Positions 36,451-47,690 of a stretch of 64,000 nucleotides of DNA are shown here, piece after piece. A program made the translations under genes and the position numbers. Source of the DNA: Papilionanthe hookeriana x Papilionanthe teres (taxonomy: Eukaryota > Streptophyta > Magnoliopsida > Asparagales > Orchidaceae); NCBI GenBank assembly GCA_022702705.1, contig CM040423.1, positions 126,842,295 through 126,906,294 on the forward strand, written 5' to 3'. Positions within the stretch are counted from its first letter, which is position 1, and each line of letters starts with the position of its first letter. The notes under the pieces are model-generated. The model had not been told where the DNA came from and searched no databases. It was given only the letters and a program-made list of their open reading frames with translations.

Positions 36451-37553
36451 TGACCCACTTTTTGTATGTATGTAATTTATGTTTATAGGTACGGAACCAA
36501 AAACTTGATCCCGCATTAAATATAGGAATATGTTTAAATGTATAATGTGGATTCTACGCAAGTATACGTATCGTATCAAGAAATACAGGGCTCTAGTGGA
36601 GTCCTGGTTATCAATCCCACAGGGAAGTTTTTAACAGAATTGTTATCAGCTAAATTTAAAGGAATTAGATAATAAAGTGAACAGAAATTCTAAGTAACTA
36701 TAATAAACTAAAGTAAACTAATGCTTGAAATAAGTTGATTTAATTAATTCAGAAAAAGTATCCTTCTCCTTGTTTTTAGAAAATTAAGTGAAATAAGGAA
36801 TTTATTTAGAATTTTTAAATTGTATTGTGACAAATATGAGCATTCCTATTCTTTACCCTTTGGTCCAGGTGCAAAGAACATTGACTAATCCTATGTTTGA
36901 TTACCGAATCCGCGGCTAGGTTGGGAGGATACCGGTCGCCACTTCGAGCTCCCACGTTCCCCTCACTCGAGGGCTAACATCTACACTTCAGCTCTCAAAC
37001 AGTAGGATCGAATTGAGTATTTTAGTCTATCACACTAAAATATCCAATTCTACTCCTGATAATTAATATTTCCCTATTTATTTGCAACCTCCTTCTAAGT
37101 CTTTTGATTTCCCTAAATATTGGATGCAATTTTTACTATAGTTGATAATTCAACATATTTTAACTACTCAATTGGTCAGATTGAAAGTAAATTAAGTTTT
37201 AAGTAAAAATTATCACAATTTATTTATATTATATTAAGTGCCTTTTTTTAATTTCATCAAACCGCATAATTTTCATAAACAAGGAGAAAGACTAAGAAAA
37301 CTACTCAGAATGCATGAGAATAAAACAAAGCATGGATTTCATTTAAAGTTAAAAACAATAAACAAAAATACTTATCTTAATTTCTTTCCCAAGTAGACTC
37401 CTTGAAGTTCCTTTGACTTTTCCTTCTAGTACAGCAACTAAATAGTACTCAATTAAACTAATAAACTCACTAAACTCACTCAAACTACACTTAAGACACT
37501 AGAAATAGACTCACAGAAGACTCAAAAGACACACCTAAGACTCTAGAATTCGG

Positions 37554-37569
37554 CCTCTATTTATAGAGG
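37554..37569 (-). promoter_or_regulatory. Palindromic TATA box, left LTR of C
   Basis: CCTCTATAAATAGAGG in sense, a near-perfect palindrome around TATAAATA, about 430 bp from the LTR start. A same-sequence box is in the right LTR. Good match to a plant TATA box. Confidence 0.65.
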
Positions 37570-37649
37570 TAAGCAAAGGTCCAAGGGGTGCTTAAACACC
37601 TCTTCAAAAAGTGTCCAGGTTCATTGTATATGCATTTTGAACTAGCTCG

Positions 37650-37815
37650 CCGTCGGTGGGAAACGACCTCGCCGTTAGCGGGGCTTCTAAAAGGTCTTCA
37701 AACCGTGCGATCTCATTGCCGGCGGTCTCGGGTTCGCTGTCAGCGAGGTAGTTATAATTCCTTCAGAAATTTCTCCTCACGATCTCGCCGTCGGCGGCCT
37801 CGATCTCGCCGTCGG
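37650..37815. repeat. CGCCGTCGGCG motif cluster, left LTR of C
   Basis: Four to six variants of CTCGCCGTCGGCG or TCGCTGTCAGCGAG. Each is self-complementary around one base (CGCCG-T-CGGCG). They stand out from the AT-rich LTR. Confidence 0.85.
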
Positions 37816-37996
37816 CGAAGTAGTTATATTTGCATGAATTTCTTCCTTCTTGATCCAAATTTGCTCCATTTCATGCATTTTGCTTCTATCACCAATAAAT
37901 CTTCATTCCTGCAATAAAATAAAGAAAATATCTTTCTTTAAAGTGCAATTTCATCAAAAATAGATATGAATTTCTTAACATATTTTTCTGTGATCA

Positions 37997-38010
37997 AAAT
38001 CCCCCAAACT
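37997..38010 (-). other. Polypurine tract, element C
   Basis: In sense AAGTTTGGGGGATTTT directly before the 3' LTR, the plus-strand primer site and typical of Athila elements. Confidence 0.85.
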
Positions 38011-39330
38011 TAATTATTACTTGTCCTCGAATAATTTTAATACTAAATAAAAATAATGATTTCTATAATAGAATTTTTTAACTCAAATAATATATAAATT
38101 AATTTTAAATAACATTATAATAAAGTTAAAAAGAAATATTTCTAAGTAATTTCAATTAATTTTATAGAGATAATATTATTTAGTTATTAGGTCTAAGATT
38201 TCTAGCTTTCTATTTATTTCAGGAAAGATAATATTAAAAATTAATAAATTACTTAAGATATTTAGATGATAGGAAATTCAAGAAAACTCTATTTAGTAAA
38301 ATACTAATCCATAAATATAAGTTTAGAAACATAGTTAAGTTTTACCCTTTAGGTTGAATCCATTGAAGCCAATTTTTGATAAGGCATCTCCTCAAGCTTC
38401 TCCTCACTTATATTTTTCTTTTCTTTTCTTTTCATCTCTTTTCTTTCTCTTTTCTTTTTCAAGTGAGGATTACTGTATCTGGAAATCCTGTTAATAATTT
38501 TGAACTTCAATTTCTCTTCATAAATTTGAAACTTAAAATACTTCTTTGCTTATATATATTTCATAATTTTTACTTCATTAAGTTTCTATCCTTTCGTTTT
38601 CATCTGTATACTTAAGAATTTCCAATTTTTAGAATATAGTTTACCTTACTTTAAATAGTCTACTATATTCTTATTCCTTTTAACCAAATATCTTCTTCTA
38701 TTAATTTAATTGAATTACTAGAAGTATTTTCTTTAACTTTATATAATAATTAAATAAAGCAACTCATATTTATTGAATTGAAAATTACTATAGAAAATCA
38801 TTTAATAAATTTTGAAAATAGAATTTGAGAACAATTTAATAATTAAATTTGTATTTTTACCTTCCACCAAACTTTAATTTTTCTATCTATACTATATAGT
38901 GAAAAAGGGAAAGTATATAAAATTCATCATACCTTTCGAGCTTTATGTATTTCTTTTCTTTGAAATTTTTGCAGTGCTTTTTCATTATTTACGTAACCTG
39001 TACTCGTTAGTATTCTTCCATATATAATATTTAAAAAGAAAGTGCAGTGGATGGAAATTTTTAAAATAAGTATCAAACATAACATAGAAAACTTAATTTG
39101 TTACTACACATACATTTACAATAATACATTAAAGAAAAACTAACATCCTATATATATATATAAAAATTTGCAACTAATTTAACACACATAAGAAATTTAA
39201 TATCACTACTCAAGCAAACAACAACATATCAAGTCCAAAGTCCACAGAAAGTACTAAAATATTACACACAGAAATAATAAAGTTTGCAAAACAACAAATC
39301 TAAACAAATCAAATAAACTAAAAAAAGACT
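38011..39330 (-). other. 3' untranslated region of element C
   Basis: AT-rich DNA with a pyrimidine run (38405-38460 on the plus strand). It is similar to 18550-18860 in another Athila fragment. No gene is seen. Confidence 0.7.
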
Positions 39331-40513
39331 CTAATCTTCTACATTAAAATCCCAAACTATATCATCACCTTGATCTCCAGGCTAAGAAAGCTGAGCAGGC
39401 TGGTACTGTAAATATCGGGGGCACTCAGGAAAGACAACATCTAAATCACCACTCCTATAACGACGCTCGCCTTCATAGCACACAATCTAGTATTCCGAAT
39501 GTCGCTGGAGATATTCGCTATCATAATCGTGTCTTCTCTCCAAGCCTCCAATTCTTTGATCTATATGCTCAAATCTTCTTTCCATATTTTCTCCAAATAA
39601 CTCAAAACTATTTCTACTCAGGGTTAATTTATTCATCAGATCTTGAAGGGTAGGAGTATTGTACTGAGGGGGTGGTTCATAACTAGTAGAGGGTATATCT
39701 CTACTTGAAGAAGGTACATAATCCCTTGTACCAGATCTCCAGCCTTCGTGGGATTAATATTTCTTTATATTAGCCTGAGTTAGGGGTTTCATAGGCTCTA
39801 TCCATTCCTTATCATCTTGTGCCTCTACCCCAGATAATTGGCAAAGTGCATAGATAAGACCAGGATGTCCTAATCCTCCTCCACTTTCATTTTAGCAGTG
39901 GCTAATATGTTTTTATATATAACATTTTCCACATTAATACTCTTTTGGTTCTGAATACAGAAATTCAGAACTGCTCTATCTCTTGTTACCTCACTATGGT
40001 GGTAGGTAGGTAACAAAGTAGAGCAAATAAAATAATGCCTGGCTTTTGATGTTGTATTTAGCATAGAAAGAGGGAAGTTACCCGTTCTCGCTGCTATATC
40101 TTCCAGACTCCTTTCCCATCAGTGAGAAAGTCAATCACCTCTTCCAGTGGTCCTTCCATAGTTCCAAAAGTTTCATATTCGCTCCAGGTGTCTTGAACTT
40201 CATAATATGCCTTAATCCTAGTAGCGCTGAAATCGACAAAAAATCCTCTAACCTTTACTGGTGCATCTTCAGCCTATGTTAAATTTGCATAAAATTCTTT
40301 TACTACTTCCACAGCTGCTCTGTTGGTAACGAAACAGAAGTTTTCCCATCCTCGCTCCTTTATAACTCGCTCTACTTCTCCTCCTGGATTCTTGAAAATT
40401 CGATCTTGTATGCACTTTCTTGCTTGAATATTTTGAAAATATCATGTTTGTGCTCTCGCATTAATGAATCGAGTTTCGTCAAAATCTAATCATCGCTTTT
40501 GTAGTGGAGCCAT
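39331..40513 (-). pseudogene. Athila extra ORF, copy 2 (plant-transposon domain)
   Basis: ATG at 40513 on the minus strand starts MAPLQKR, followed by an early stop. Reading on gives VIKERGWENFCFVTNRAAVE, VVKEFYANL, then VKVRGFFVDFSATRIKAYY. This pattern fits the 'putative plant transposon protein' domain (probably Pfam PF20167) found in ORFs of Athila-like elements. A later part (40064-39870: KARHYFICSTLLPTYHHSEV) aligns with copy 1 (KHWHFFISSKLLPTMRVKKV). At least five stops interrupt it. The role in the element is unknown; env-like has been proposed for this position. It is closer to the domain consensus than copy 1. Confidence 0.7.
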
Positions 40514-40869
40514 TTCTCGATCTGTGAAATTTACAAAAGTTTTAACTAAACTCCAAAATATTACTAAAAAGGCTTCCCACAACAACTAAAATCCAATTAA
40601 ATCGATTTCTATGAAATTCTTCCAAGTACTTTCTTCACATTTCAAAAATTTTCAAAATATCCCAATGTAGAAGAAATCAATGGTGAAAATCAAAATTTTT
40701 TGCATAGGAGTGAAGCTCTTACCAAGGGAAGATGAAATCCGGTGTCAAAAAGTGTTGAAATCGCTTCAAATCCAAGATCTCTCAAGCCCTAGTCGGTTTT
40801 TTTCGAAAATTTGAGGAAGGGGATGATGAATAGTGTCGGTTGACCGGTCAAATATAGGTCTTTTCACAT

Positions 40870-41010
40870 TCTCGCTGTCAGCGAGGTTTTTCTCACCTTC
40901 GGTGAGCTAATTAATTCCATAAGGCAAAAGTTTCAGGAAAAATCCACTGTCAGCGAGCTCGGTCTCGCTGTCAGCGGGTTTTCTGGCTGTCGGCGAGGTC
41001 CTAAAAATTT
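40870..41010. repeat. GC-rich CGCTGTCAGCG cluster before copy 2
   Basis: Variants TCGCTGTCAGCGAGG, CTGTCAGCGAGCTCGG, TCTCGCTGTCAGCGGG and GCTGTCGGCGAGG, of the same type as the LTR clusters. They lie just upstream (in sense) of extra-ORF copy 2. Confidence 0.8.
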
Positions 41011-41039
41011 TCAATTTTTGAATTTCGTCAATTATTTTT

Positions 41040-41458
41040 AACCTCGAATTGCCATTAATCAATCTTTTGATCACTTAATTTAATAATAATACGAAGATTA
41101 GATACTTAAACTCACAAAAAGTCACGCAAAACAAACAACATAACTTCATAAATGAAATCCATCAAACTTACAAATTTCACACTAACAACTTCACACACAC
41201 TTAACTTAATTGTTCAAATCCATATCACTCAGCATCGCAATCCAAACCACAACACTCTAAATGCTGAGACATAACAATTTACATAAAATTTTATCAAATC
41301 TAAAGTTCGACTCATAATAAAACTTAAACTCCAAAACAAACACTCACACATACAAATATAACATAAACATATAAATCTTTTTATTCTTTTCCTCCTCCAA
41401 GTGAAGAAATGAGATCTATTTATCAGCTCTGGGAGAGGGGCATTTTGGTCTCTTTGCG

Positions 41459-41518
<60 letters not shown>

Positions 41519-42330
41519 ATAATATGAATGCCTTCAAACCTTAAAATTGAGTAATATTGGGTTTATTAGATTCCTCTCATCGAATAGCTCGATTTGACAA
41601 TAAAAATGTCAAATTTGAAGCTCATTAATCATTCGATTGATGATCCAATATCTCCAAATGCGTTTTAATGTTTTGACTTAGGCTTGATTGGAATCGAATT
41701 GAACTAATTTTGATATCATCAGGTTCATCTTATTGAAACACTGAGTTTAATTTTAAATTCCTGAAATTAGGGCCTTGGACAATCTTGATATAATTTAAAT
41801 CTTAAACATTACTCCGTAAAAAAAAAAATATCTTGAAATTTGTGTTAAATCTCAATAATATAAAACTTAATAAATTGTTCATCTATCACATCTCATTAGA
41901 AAAAAATAATAATAATTTTTTTAAAATTTAATCCGAAGAAATTGTAATATGGATATCATGAACCAGTTCTAATATGGCTTCCAACCTGATTTTACCAAGC
42001 CAGAATCCTTATTTGCCTATAAACAATGTTTACGCGCTTATGTGTATTGTTATATTTATTAAAAGTAATTAATAACCTGTACTGATGTATATACCATGGC
42101 TTATAATCTGTGCGTGCCAACTATTTGACGCGCTATTGTGTTAAGAGAATTTGTAATTGTACATTTGGGCATACTTAAACGGTGCTGAAGTTATGAAATT
42201 GAAATTTAGCTCATCTAATTACGGTGTCTGAACTAATTTCTGCTCTGATATTTCTGATGTGACGCAAGTGCACAAATAATTTTTAGAAAGGCCTGAAAGG
42301 GAATTCTGCAGTAGATTCTTCGTTAATCCA
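41040..42330. other. Spacer between the two extra ORFs of C
   Basis: AT-rich and non-coding. It contains the TA microsatellite. A chance ORF over that microsatellite is not a gene. Confidence 0.6.
41463..41516. repeat. (TA)n microsatellite
   Basis: About 27 uninterrupted TA units. Confidence 0.95.
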
Positions 42331-43484
42331 TCATTTCTGTCTTAGTAGATGCATAAAACTAGCCTCCAGATGTCCAGTATGATCAAAGTGCTCCTTCATT
42401 CTCCAATCAATATGATCAAACATATCAGAGATATTGTCAATGGAATTCATCACATTTTGCAATTCTTTCTCCAATCCTTTAATCTTCTTCAGAATAAAAT
42501 TAGTCTTATCAGTAATAGGTCTTGCTAAAGGATTGTTCTGTGATGCTCTATCAGAAATAACGGTGATTTCATCATTGTTATCCAAAGTGGGAAACATATC
42601 AGTAGGATCCAGGTGTTTCCATGGTAAAAGTACTTTTTCCCAAGCCTCATAAGAAACTTGGTACTGACTGCATAAAGCAAATATAGTAGATGGGTGTCCA
42701 AGTTCATGCACTGACCCATGCACGATTAATCCCAATGCAGACTTTACTATTATTGATCCAACATCAATAGGTAATCCAATTTGAATACAATAGTTTAAAA
42801 TAGTGCATTCCTTTGAAACTTTTTTTACTCTCATGGTAGGTAATAATTTTGATGATATAAAGAAATGCCAGTGCTTCGAGACAGGGTTTAGAAGTGATGC
42901 AAAAAAACTAACATACCCGTCTTCTCGTAACTCCCAATCATTCGGTTCATCGCTCGGATATCTATAGATCTCGTTCATATTATATCTTGAAGGCACAAAG
43001 TTGGAATAGTGACAAACGGAGGTATTTTCTATAGAAAACAATTCATTTACCCTTGCGAGGAGTAAATGTTACCCATCTTCCTCTCGACGTACACATTTCC
43101 ATGGTTGATCACATGTAAATTAGAGTAAAACTCTTTGACTACTGGTATAACTACAGCGGAAGTTGTATAACAAAATATCTCCCAATGCCGCTGTGCGATC
43201 ATTTCTTCGATTTTTGTAGTAGCATTCTCTACTCCTCTATTGACGAATCCTCTTTCTTTGATAAGTCTTTTTTTCATCAATCCTTTGTTGAAGATTTGTT
43301 GTGCCTCCGAACTAACAAATTTTCGTAGGTTGAAAACATCAGTTTTTGTGGTTTCTAGGAATTTTGAGGCCATTTTGGATGGAATGGATTGGTCTCTAGT
43401 CGTTCCTAAGGAAGAAAATGGTGTAAAATCGGATTTGGAATAATTTCTTACGAAGGAATGGCTTAGATTCTTCCAAAACCGCAC
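42331..43484 (-). pseudogene. Athila extra ORF, copy 1 (plant-transposon domain)
   Basis: Two long frames, 43484-43047 and 43041-42331, joined by a frameshift near 43045. The first has MIAQRHWEIFCYTTSAVVIP, VVKEFYSNLHVINHGNVYVE. This is the same domain as copy 2 (aromatic-rich start, then V-K-E-F-Y-x-N-L). The second has PSDEPNDWELREDGYVSFF, a His/Phe-rich middle, and a C-terminal coiled-coil-like stretch (LKKIKGLEKELQNVMNSIDN). It is less interrupted than copy 2 but more diverged in the VRG motif (VYVERK). The function is unknown. Confidence 0.75.
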
Positions 43485-43514
43485 GAAAAATCTTTAAAAA
43501 ACTAAATTTTAAAC

Positions 43515-43630
43515 TACCTCGCCGTCGGAGGGAAGTTCCTCGCCGTCGGCAACTTAGTTATAAAACTGAATGAGTAATGGCCCACGATCTCGCCGTCGGC
43601 GGGATCAGGCTCGCTGTGGGCGAGATTCAT
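43515..43630. repeat. GC-rich CGCCGTCGGCG cluster before copy 1
   Basis: CTCGCCGTCGGAGGG, CTCGCCGTCGGCAAC, TCTCGCCGTCGGCGGG and TCGCTGTGGGCGAG. These lie just upstream (in sense) of copy 1, mirroring the cluster before copy 2. Confidence 0.85.
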
Positions 43631-43852
43631 AAAAATCTCCCGTTTTCGCTCTGGTCTGAATATTTTCTGATCTCATATAATAAGTTCAATTTTTGTGATG
43701 ATTCTAAATAAGAATTTGAGTAGTAAGATTTATTTGAATAATATAGATTCACTAATATGTTGATATAAAAAATAAAGGACTACTATGGGTTGCCTCCCAT
43801 AAAGCACTTGGTTTAACGTCGTCAGCCCGACCTAGTTCAGTTAGTGTTCAGG

Positions 43853-44367
43853 TTAACTAAGCATTAGAACCTCTTTAAAATTTGGTCGTCTATTTTTGAA
43901 ATATGGTTTTAATCTATATCCATTTACTTTGAATTTATGTCCTATTTTTGGATCTTCAATTTCTATAGTTCCATATGAAAATATTTGAGTTACAGTGAAA
44001 GGTCCTAACCATCGAGATTTCAATTTTCCAGGAAATAATTTCAATCTAGTATTATAAAGCAAAACTTCTTGTCCTGGTTCAAAATTTCTCTGATTAATCT
44101 TCCTATCATGCCATAATTTCATTCTTTCTTTATAAATCCTATCATTATCATACGATTCATTCCTTAATTCTTCCAATTCATTTAATTGCAACAATCTCTT
44201 CTCACCAGCTTCTTTCATATTATAATTAAATTCTTTAATCGCCCAATATGCTTTATGTTCTAATTCGACTGGTAAGTGGCAAGTTTTTCCATATATAAGC
44301 CTGTAAGGAGTCATTCCAATTGGAGTTTTATAAGCAGTCCTGTATGCCCATAATGCAATGTCTAGTC
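43853..44367 (-). pseudogene. Integrase C-terminal region, element C
   Basis: From [20 protein letters not shown] (44314) to the stop at 43853, in a different frame from the integrase core upstream. Visible features are the [11 protein letters not shown] helix, a Gln/Leu/Glu-rich stretch, and the GPY/F-like module [20 protein letters not shown] typical of gypsy integrase tails. Confidence 0.85.
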
Positions 44368-45342
44368 TTATAGACCGCTCGACTTGTTAGGGTTTACAGA
44401 CTTTTCTAATATACGTTTAATCTCTCGATTAGAAACTTCAGCTAATCCACTAGTTTGTGGATGATAAGCAGTCAATATCAAATGCATAATAGTATACTTT
44501 TCCACTAATTTGTGAATGTATTTATTTCTAAAATGAGTTCCTCCGTCAGTGATAATCACTCTCGGCATTTCAAATCTAGTAAAAATATTTTTCATTAAAA
44601 ATTTTGAAACACTTTTAGCATCACACCTAGATAAATCTTGTGCTTCAATCCATTTGGAAACATAATCAACAGCTACTAATATATATGAGTTTCCAGATGA
44701 CGGAATAAAAGGTCCCATAAAATCTAATCCCCAAACATCAAAAATTTCAACTTCTAATATAAAATTCAGAGGCATTTCATTTTTCCTTGAAATGTTTCCT
44801 ACTCTTTGGCCTTTATCGCAAGTTTTGATATATCTATATACATCTCTAAATAGAGTAGGCCAAGAGAATCCAGATTGTAGAATTTTATATGCAGTTTTAT
44901 CTGTCCCAAAATGTCCTCCAAAATCAGAATCATGACATTTTTGAATAATTGGTTCAATTTCTTCATAAGGTACACATCTTCTAATAATTAGATCGTTGCA
45001 TTGCTTATATAAGTATGGTTCATCCCAAAAGTATGATTTAGTATCATGAATGAATTTTTTCTGTTGTTGCAAAGTTAACATAGGTGGTAAAATGTCACTT
45101 ACAATATAATTTACTATATCAGCATACCAAGGTATTTTCAACTCATTAATATTATAAAGTTGTTCATCAGGAAAACTGTCTAAAATTTCATTATCAGTAT
45201 CAGATAATTCAGGATTTTCTAATCTTGATAAATGATCAGCAATTTGATTATTAGTTCTCTTTTTGTTAATGATCTCAAAATCAAATTCTTGCATTAATAA
45301 TATCCATCTGATTAATCTTGGTTTAGTCTCTTTCTTTTGCAT
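44368..45342 (-). pseudogene. RNase H end and integrase core, element C
   Basis: A 324-codon open stretch. It opens with the end of the RNase H ([20 protein letters not shown]) and an Asp/Glu-rich spacer. The zinc domain follows ([13 protein letters not shown], then KTCDKGQ, where the second Cys is Gly). The core has Asp in WGLDFMGPF, Asp in [10 protein letters not shown] and Glu in [11 protein letters not shown], so the DDE triad is intact. A frameshift at 44368 separates the C-terminal region. Confidence 0.88.
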
Positions 45343-45720
45343 TAAATATTTTATAGCAGAGTGCTCAGTATGTACAATGCATTTAGTTCCTATTAGATAA
45401 TGCCTAAATTTATTAAAAGCATATACAACTGCTAATAATTCTCTTTCAGTAACTGTATAATTTATTTCAGCATTATTTAGAGTTTTACTTGCATAATATA
45501 TAACTTTGAAAATCTTATCATATCTTTGCCCAAGAACTGCTCATATAGCATAATCACTAGCATCACACATAAGTTCAAATATTTTCTCCCAGTTAGGTGA
45601 AACTATTATAGGTGTTGTAATTAATTTATCTTTTAATAAATCAAAAGCATTCAGGCATTCAGTTGTAAATTTAAATTTCTTGTCCTTTTCAAGAAGTTGG
45701 CATAGAGGTTTAGTAATTTT
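45343..45720 (-). pseudogene. RNase H, element C
   Basis: In frame with both RT and integrase but without long open stretches. It contains FELMCDASDYAI (a stop follows at about 45540) and [20 protein letters not shown]. The catalytic D of CDAS is present. Too broken to be an ORF but clear by motif. Confidence 0.75.
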
Positions 45721-46866
45721 TTAAAATTCTTTAATATAGCGCCTGTAGAATCCAGCGTGTCCAAGAAAACTTCTTACCCCTTTTACCATAGTTGGAGGTG
45801 GTAATTTAGCTATTACTTGAATTTTTGCAGGGTCTACTTCCATGCCTTTTTCTAAAATTTTATGCCCTAATACAATGCCGCCTGTAACCATAAATTGACA
45901 TTTCTCCCAATTTAGAACTAAATTAGTTTTCTCACATACTTCAAATACCTTTTCAAGATGATTTAAGCATGTGTCAAATGTTGTTCCGAATACAGAGAAA
46001 TCATCCATAAATACTTCTATTCCATTATCAATTAATTTACTAAATATAGACATCATACATCTCTGGAATGTTGCAGGTGCATTACATAATCCAAAAGGCA
46101 TTCTTTGAAAAGCGAAAGTTCCATAAGGACTAGTAAATGTAGTTTTATCTTGATCCTCGGAGCAATTTGTATTTGATGATAACCGGTATATCCATCTAAG
46201 AAACAAAAATATTTGTGTCCGGCTAATCTATCTAACATTTGGTCTAGAAATGGTAAAGGGAAGTGATCTTTTATGGTGGTTGTGTTTAATTTTATATAAT
46301 CAATACATATTCGCCATCCAGTGACTTGTCTTATAGGGATAAGATCATTATTTTCATTAGCTTTGACAGTCACTCCTCCTTTTTTAGGTACACAGTGAAT
46401 TGGGCTTACCCAAGCACTGTCAGAAATAGGATATATAATATCATTATCTAACCATTTTAAAATTTCTTTCTTAACTACTTCTTTCATTATCGGATTTAAT
46501 CTCCTTTGTGGATCTGCTTTAGGTTTATGTTTATTATCTAAAATAATTTCGTGCATACGGATTGAAGGACTAATTCCTTTGATATCTCGCTAAGGTCCAA
46601 CCAAAAATTTTCTTATATTTTTTTAATGTATCTAAAAGTTTTTGTTCTTGAGATTCATTTAATTCAGATGAAATAATAACTGGTAGAGTTGAAGAATTTC
46701 CTAAGTAAGCATATTTTAAATGATTAGGTAACATTTTTAACTCAAGTTCAGGAGGTTTAATTATTGATGGAACTATATTCTTTTCAGTGTTTTCTGTGTC
46801 ATCCAAAAATTCATATTTCTCTTGAATATAATCTAATTTTTCATTTATATCAGATTTTCCAATTAA
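45721..46866 (-). pseudogene. Reverse transcriptase, element C
   Basis: Three frames. Linker: 46806-46570 (PPELELKMLPNHLKYAYLG). Fingers: 46556-46053 (IISDSAWVSPIHCVPKKGG-like, ICIDYIKLN, FCFLDGYTGYHQIQIAP). Palm and thumb: 46206-45721, with FAFQRMPFGLCNAPATFQRC and the catalytic MDD at 46000-46008 (FMDDFSVF). A frameshift near 46150 and another near 46560 disable it. Confidence 0.88.
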
Positions 46867-46883
46867 TTCAATATTTTTCTTTT

Positions 46884-47690
46884 CTAATTTTTCTTCATAT
46901 ATTTCTTAAAATGTTCTTTTTGTAATTGATCGAGTACTTCCATTCGAAAACACTCATCATCTTTTTCTAACGCAGGATATTTCATTGATTTAGCAATATT
47001 AAAAGTTACTTTTTGATCATTTACTCTCATAGTTAATTCTCCTTTCTGAACATCGATCATAGCTTTTCCAGTGACTAAAAATGGTCTTCCAAAAATAATA
47101 GGAATTTCTTTATCTTCTTCTATATCTAGAACAATAAAATCTACAGGGAAGATAAATTTATCCACTTCAATAACTCCTTTAGGATATGTAACAGAACGAT
47201 CAGCTAACTGAAGAGTTACTGAAGTAGGTGAAATTTCTCCCAATCCTAATCTCTTGAAAATTGATAGAGGCATTAGATTGATGCTTGCTCCTAAGTCACA
47301 CAAAGCTTTTCCATAAAATTTTTCTCCAATAGCGCAGGGTATAGTGAAACTACCAGGATCTTTTAATTTTTCAGGAAGTTTTTTCTGAATAATAGCACTA
47401 CACTCTTCACTAAGTGCAACCATTTTATTATCAGTAAATTTTCTTCTTTTATTTAAAATATCTTTCATGAAATTTACATAGTTTGGCATATGTTCTAAAG
47501 CTTCTACGAAATGAATAATTATCGTTAATTTCTTTAGAATTTCAAGGAATTTAGCAAATTGTTTGTCTTTTTTATGTTGAATTAGTCGTTGAGGAAATGG
47601 TGGTGGAGGTTTTTCAGCAGAAATTTTCATAGGTATTAAAGGATTTTCTAAATTTGGATCTCGTTGATTCTTTTCCTTTTCAATTTCCAC
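46884..47690 (-). pseudogene. Aspartic protease, element C
   Basis: An open stretch of 268 codons, in frame with gag. The motif ALCDLGASINLMPLSIFKRL shows the DLGA form typical of Athila proteases, and IPIIFGRPFLVTGKAMIDV is the flap and second-strand region. It ends in a Lys-rich tail. The fold motifs are complete. It is called a pseudogene because the surrounding polyprotein is broken. Confidence 0.85.

Larger units (their letters stand above)
36451..37996 (-). mobile_element. 3' LTR of element C
   Basis: In sense it starts TGATCACAG at 37996 and ends GGGTCA at 36451. Compared with the other LTR it has about 20 extra bases (a duplicated CTCGCCGTCGGCG segment near 37785-37815) and many substitutions clustered at CpG sites. 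It contains a palindromic TATA region, several CGCCGTCGGCG-like motifs (37650-37815), and the motif ATACGTATACTTGCGT (in sense) at 36555-36580. Confidence 0.92.

Noticed and set aside
37588..37917. 109-codon Arg/Ser-rich ORF in the left LTR of C, and its counterpart at 50377-50682
   Set aside because: The Arg/Ser richness comes from the CGCCGTCGGCG motifs. The frame is on the strand opposite to the element and differs in length between LTRs.
41229..41537. 102-codon ORF over the TA microsatellite
   Set aside because: It consists largely of an Ile-Tyr repeat encoded by (TA)n and has no conserved region.
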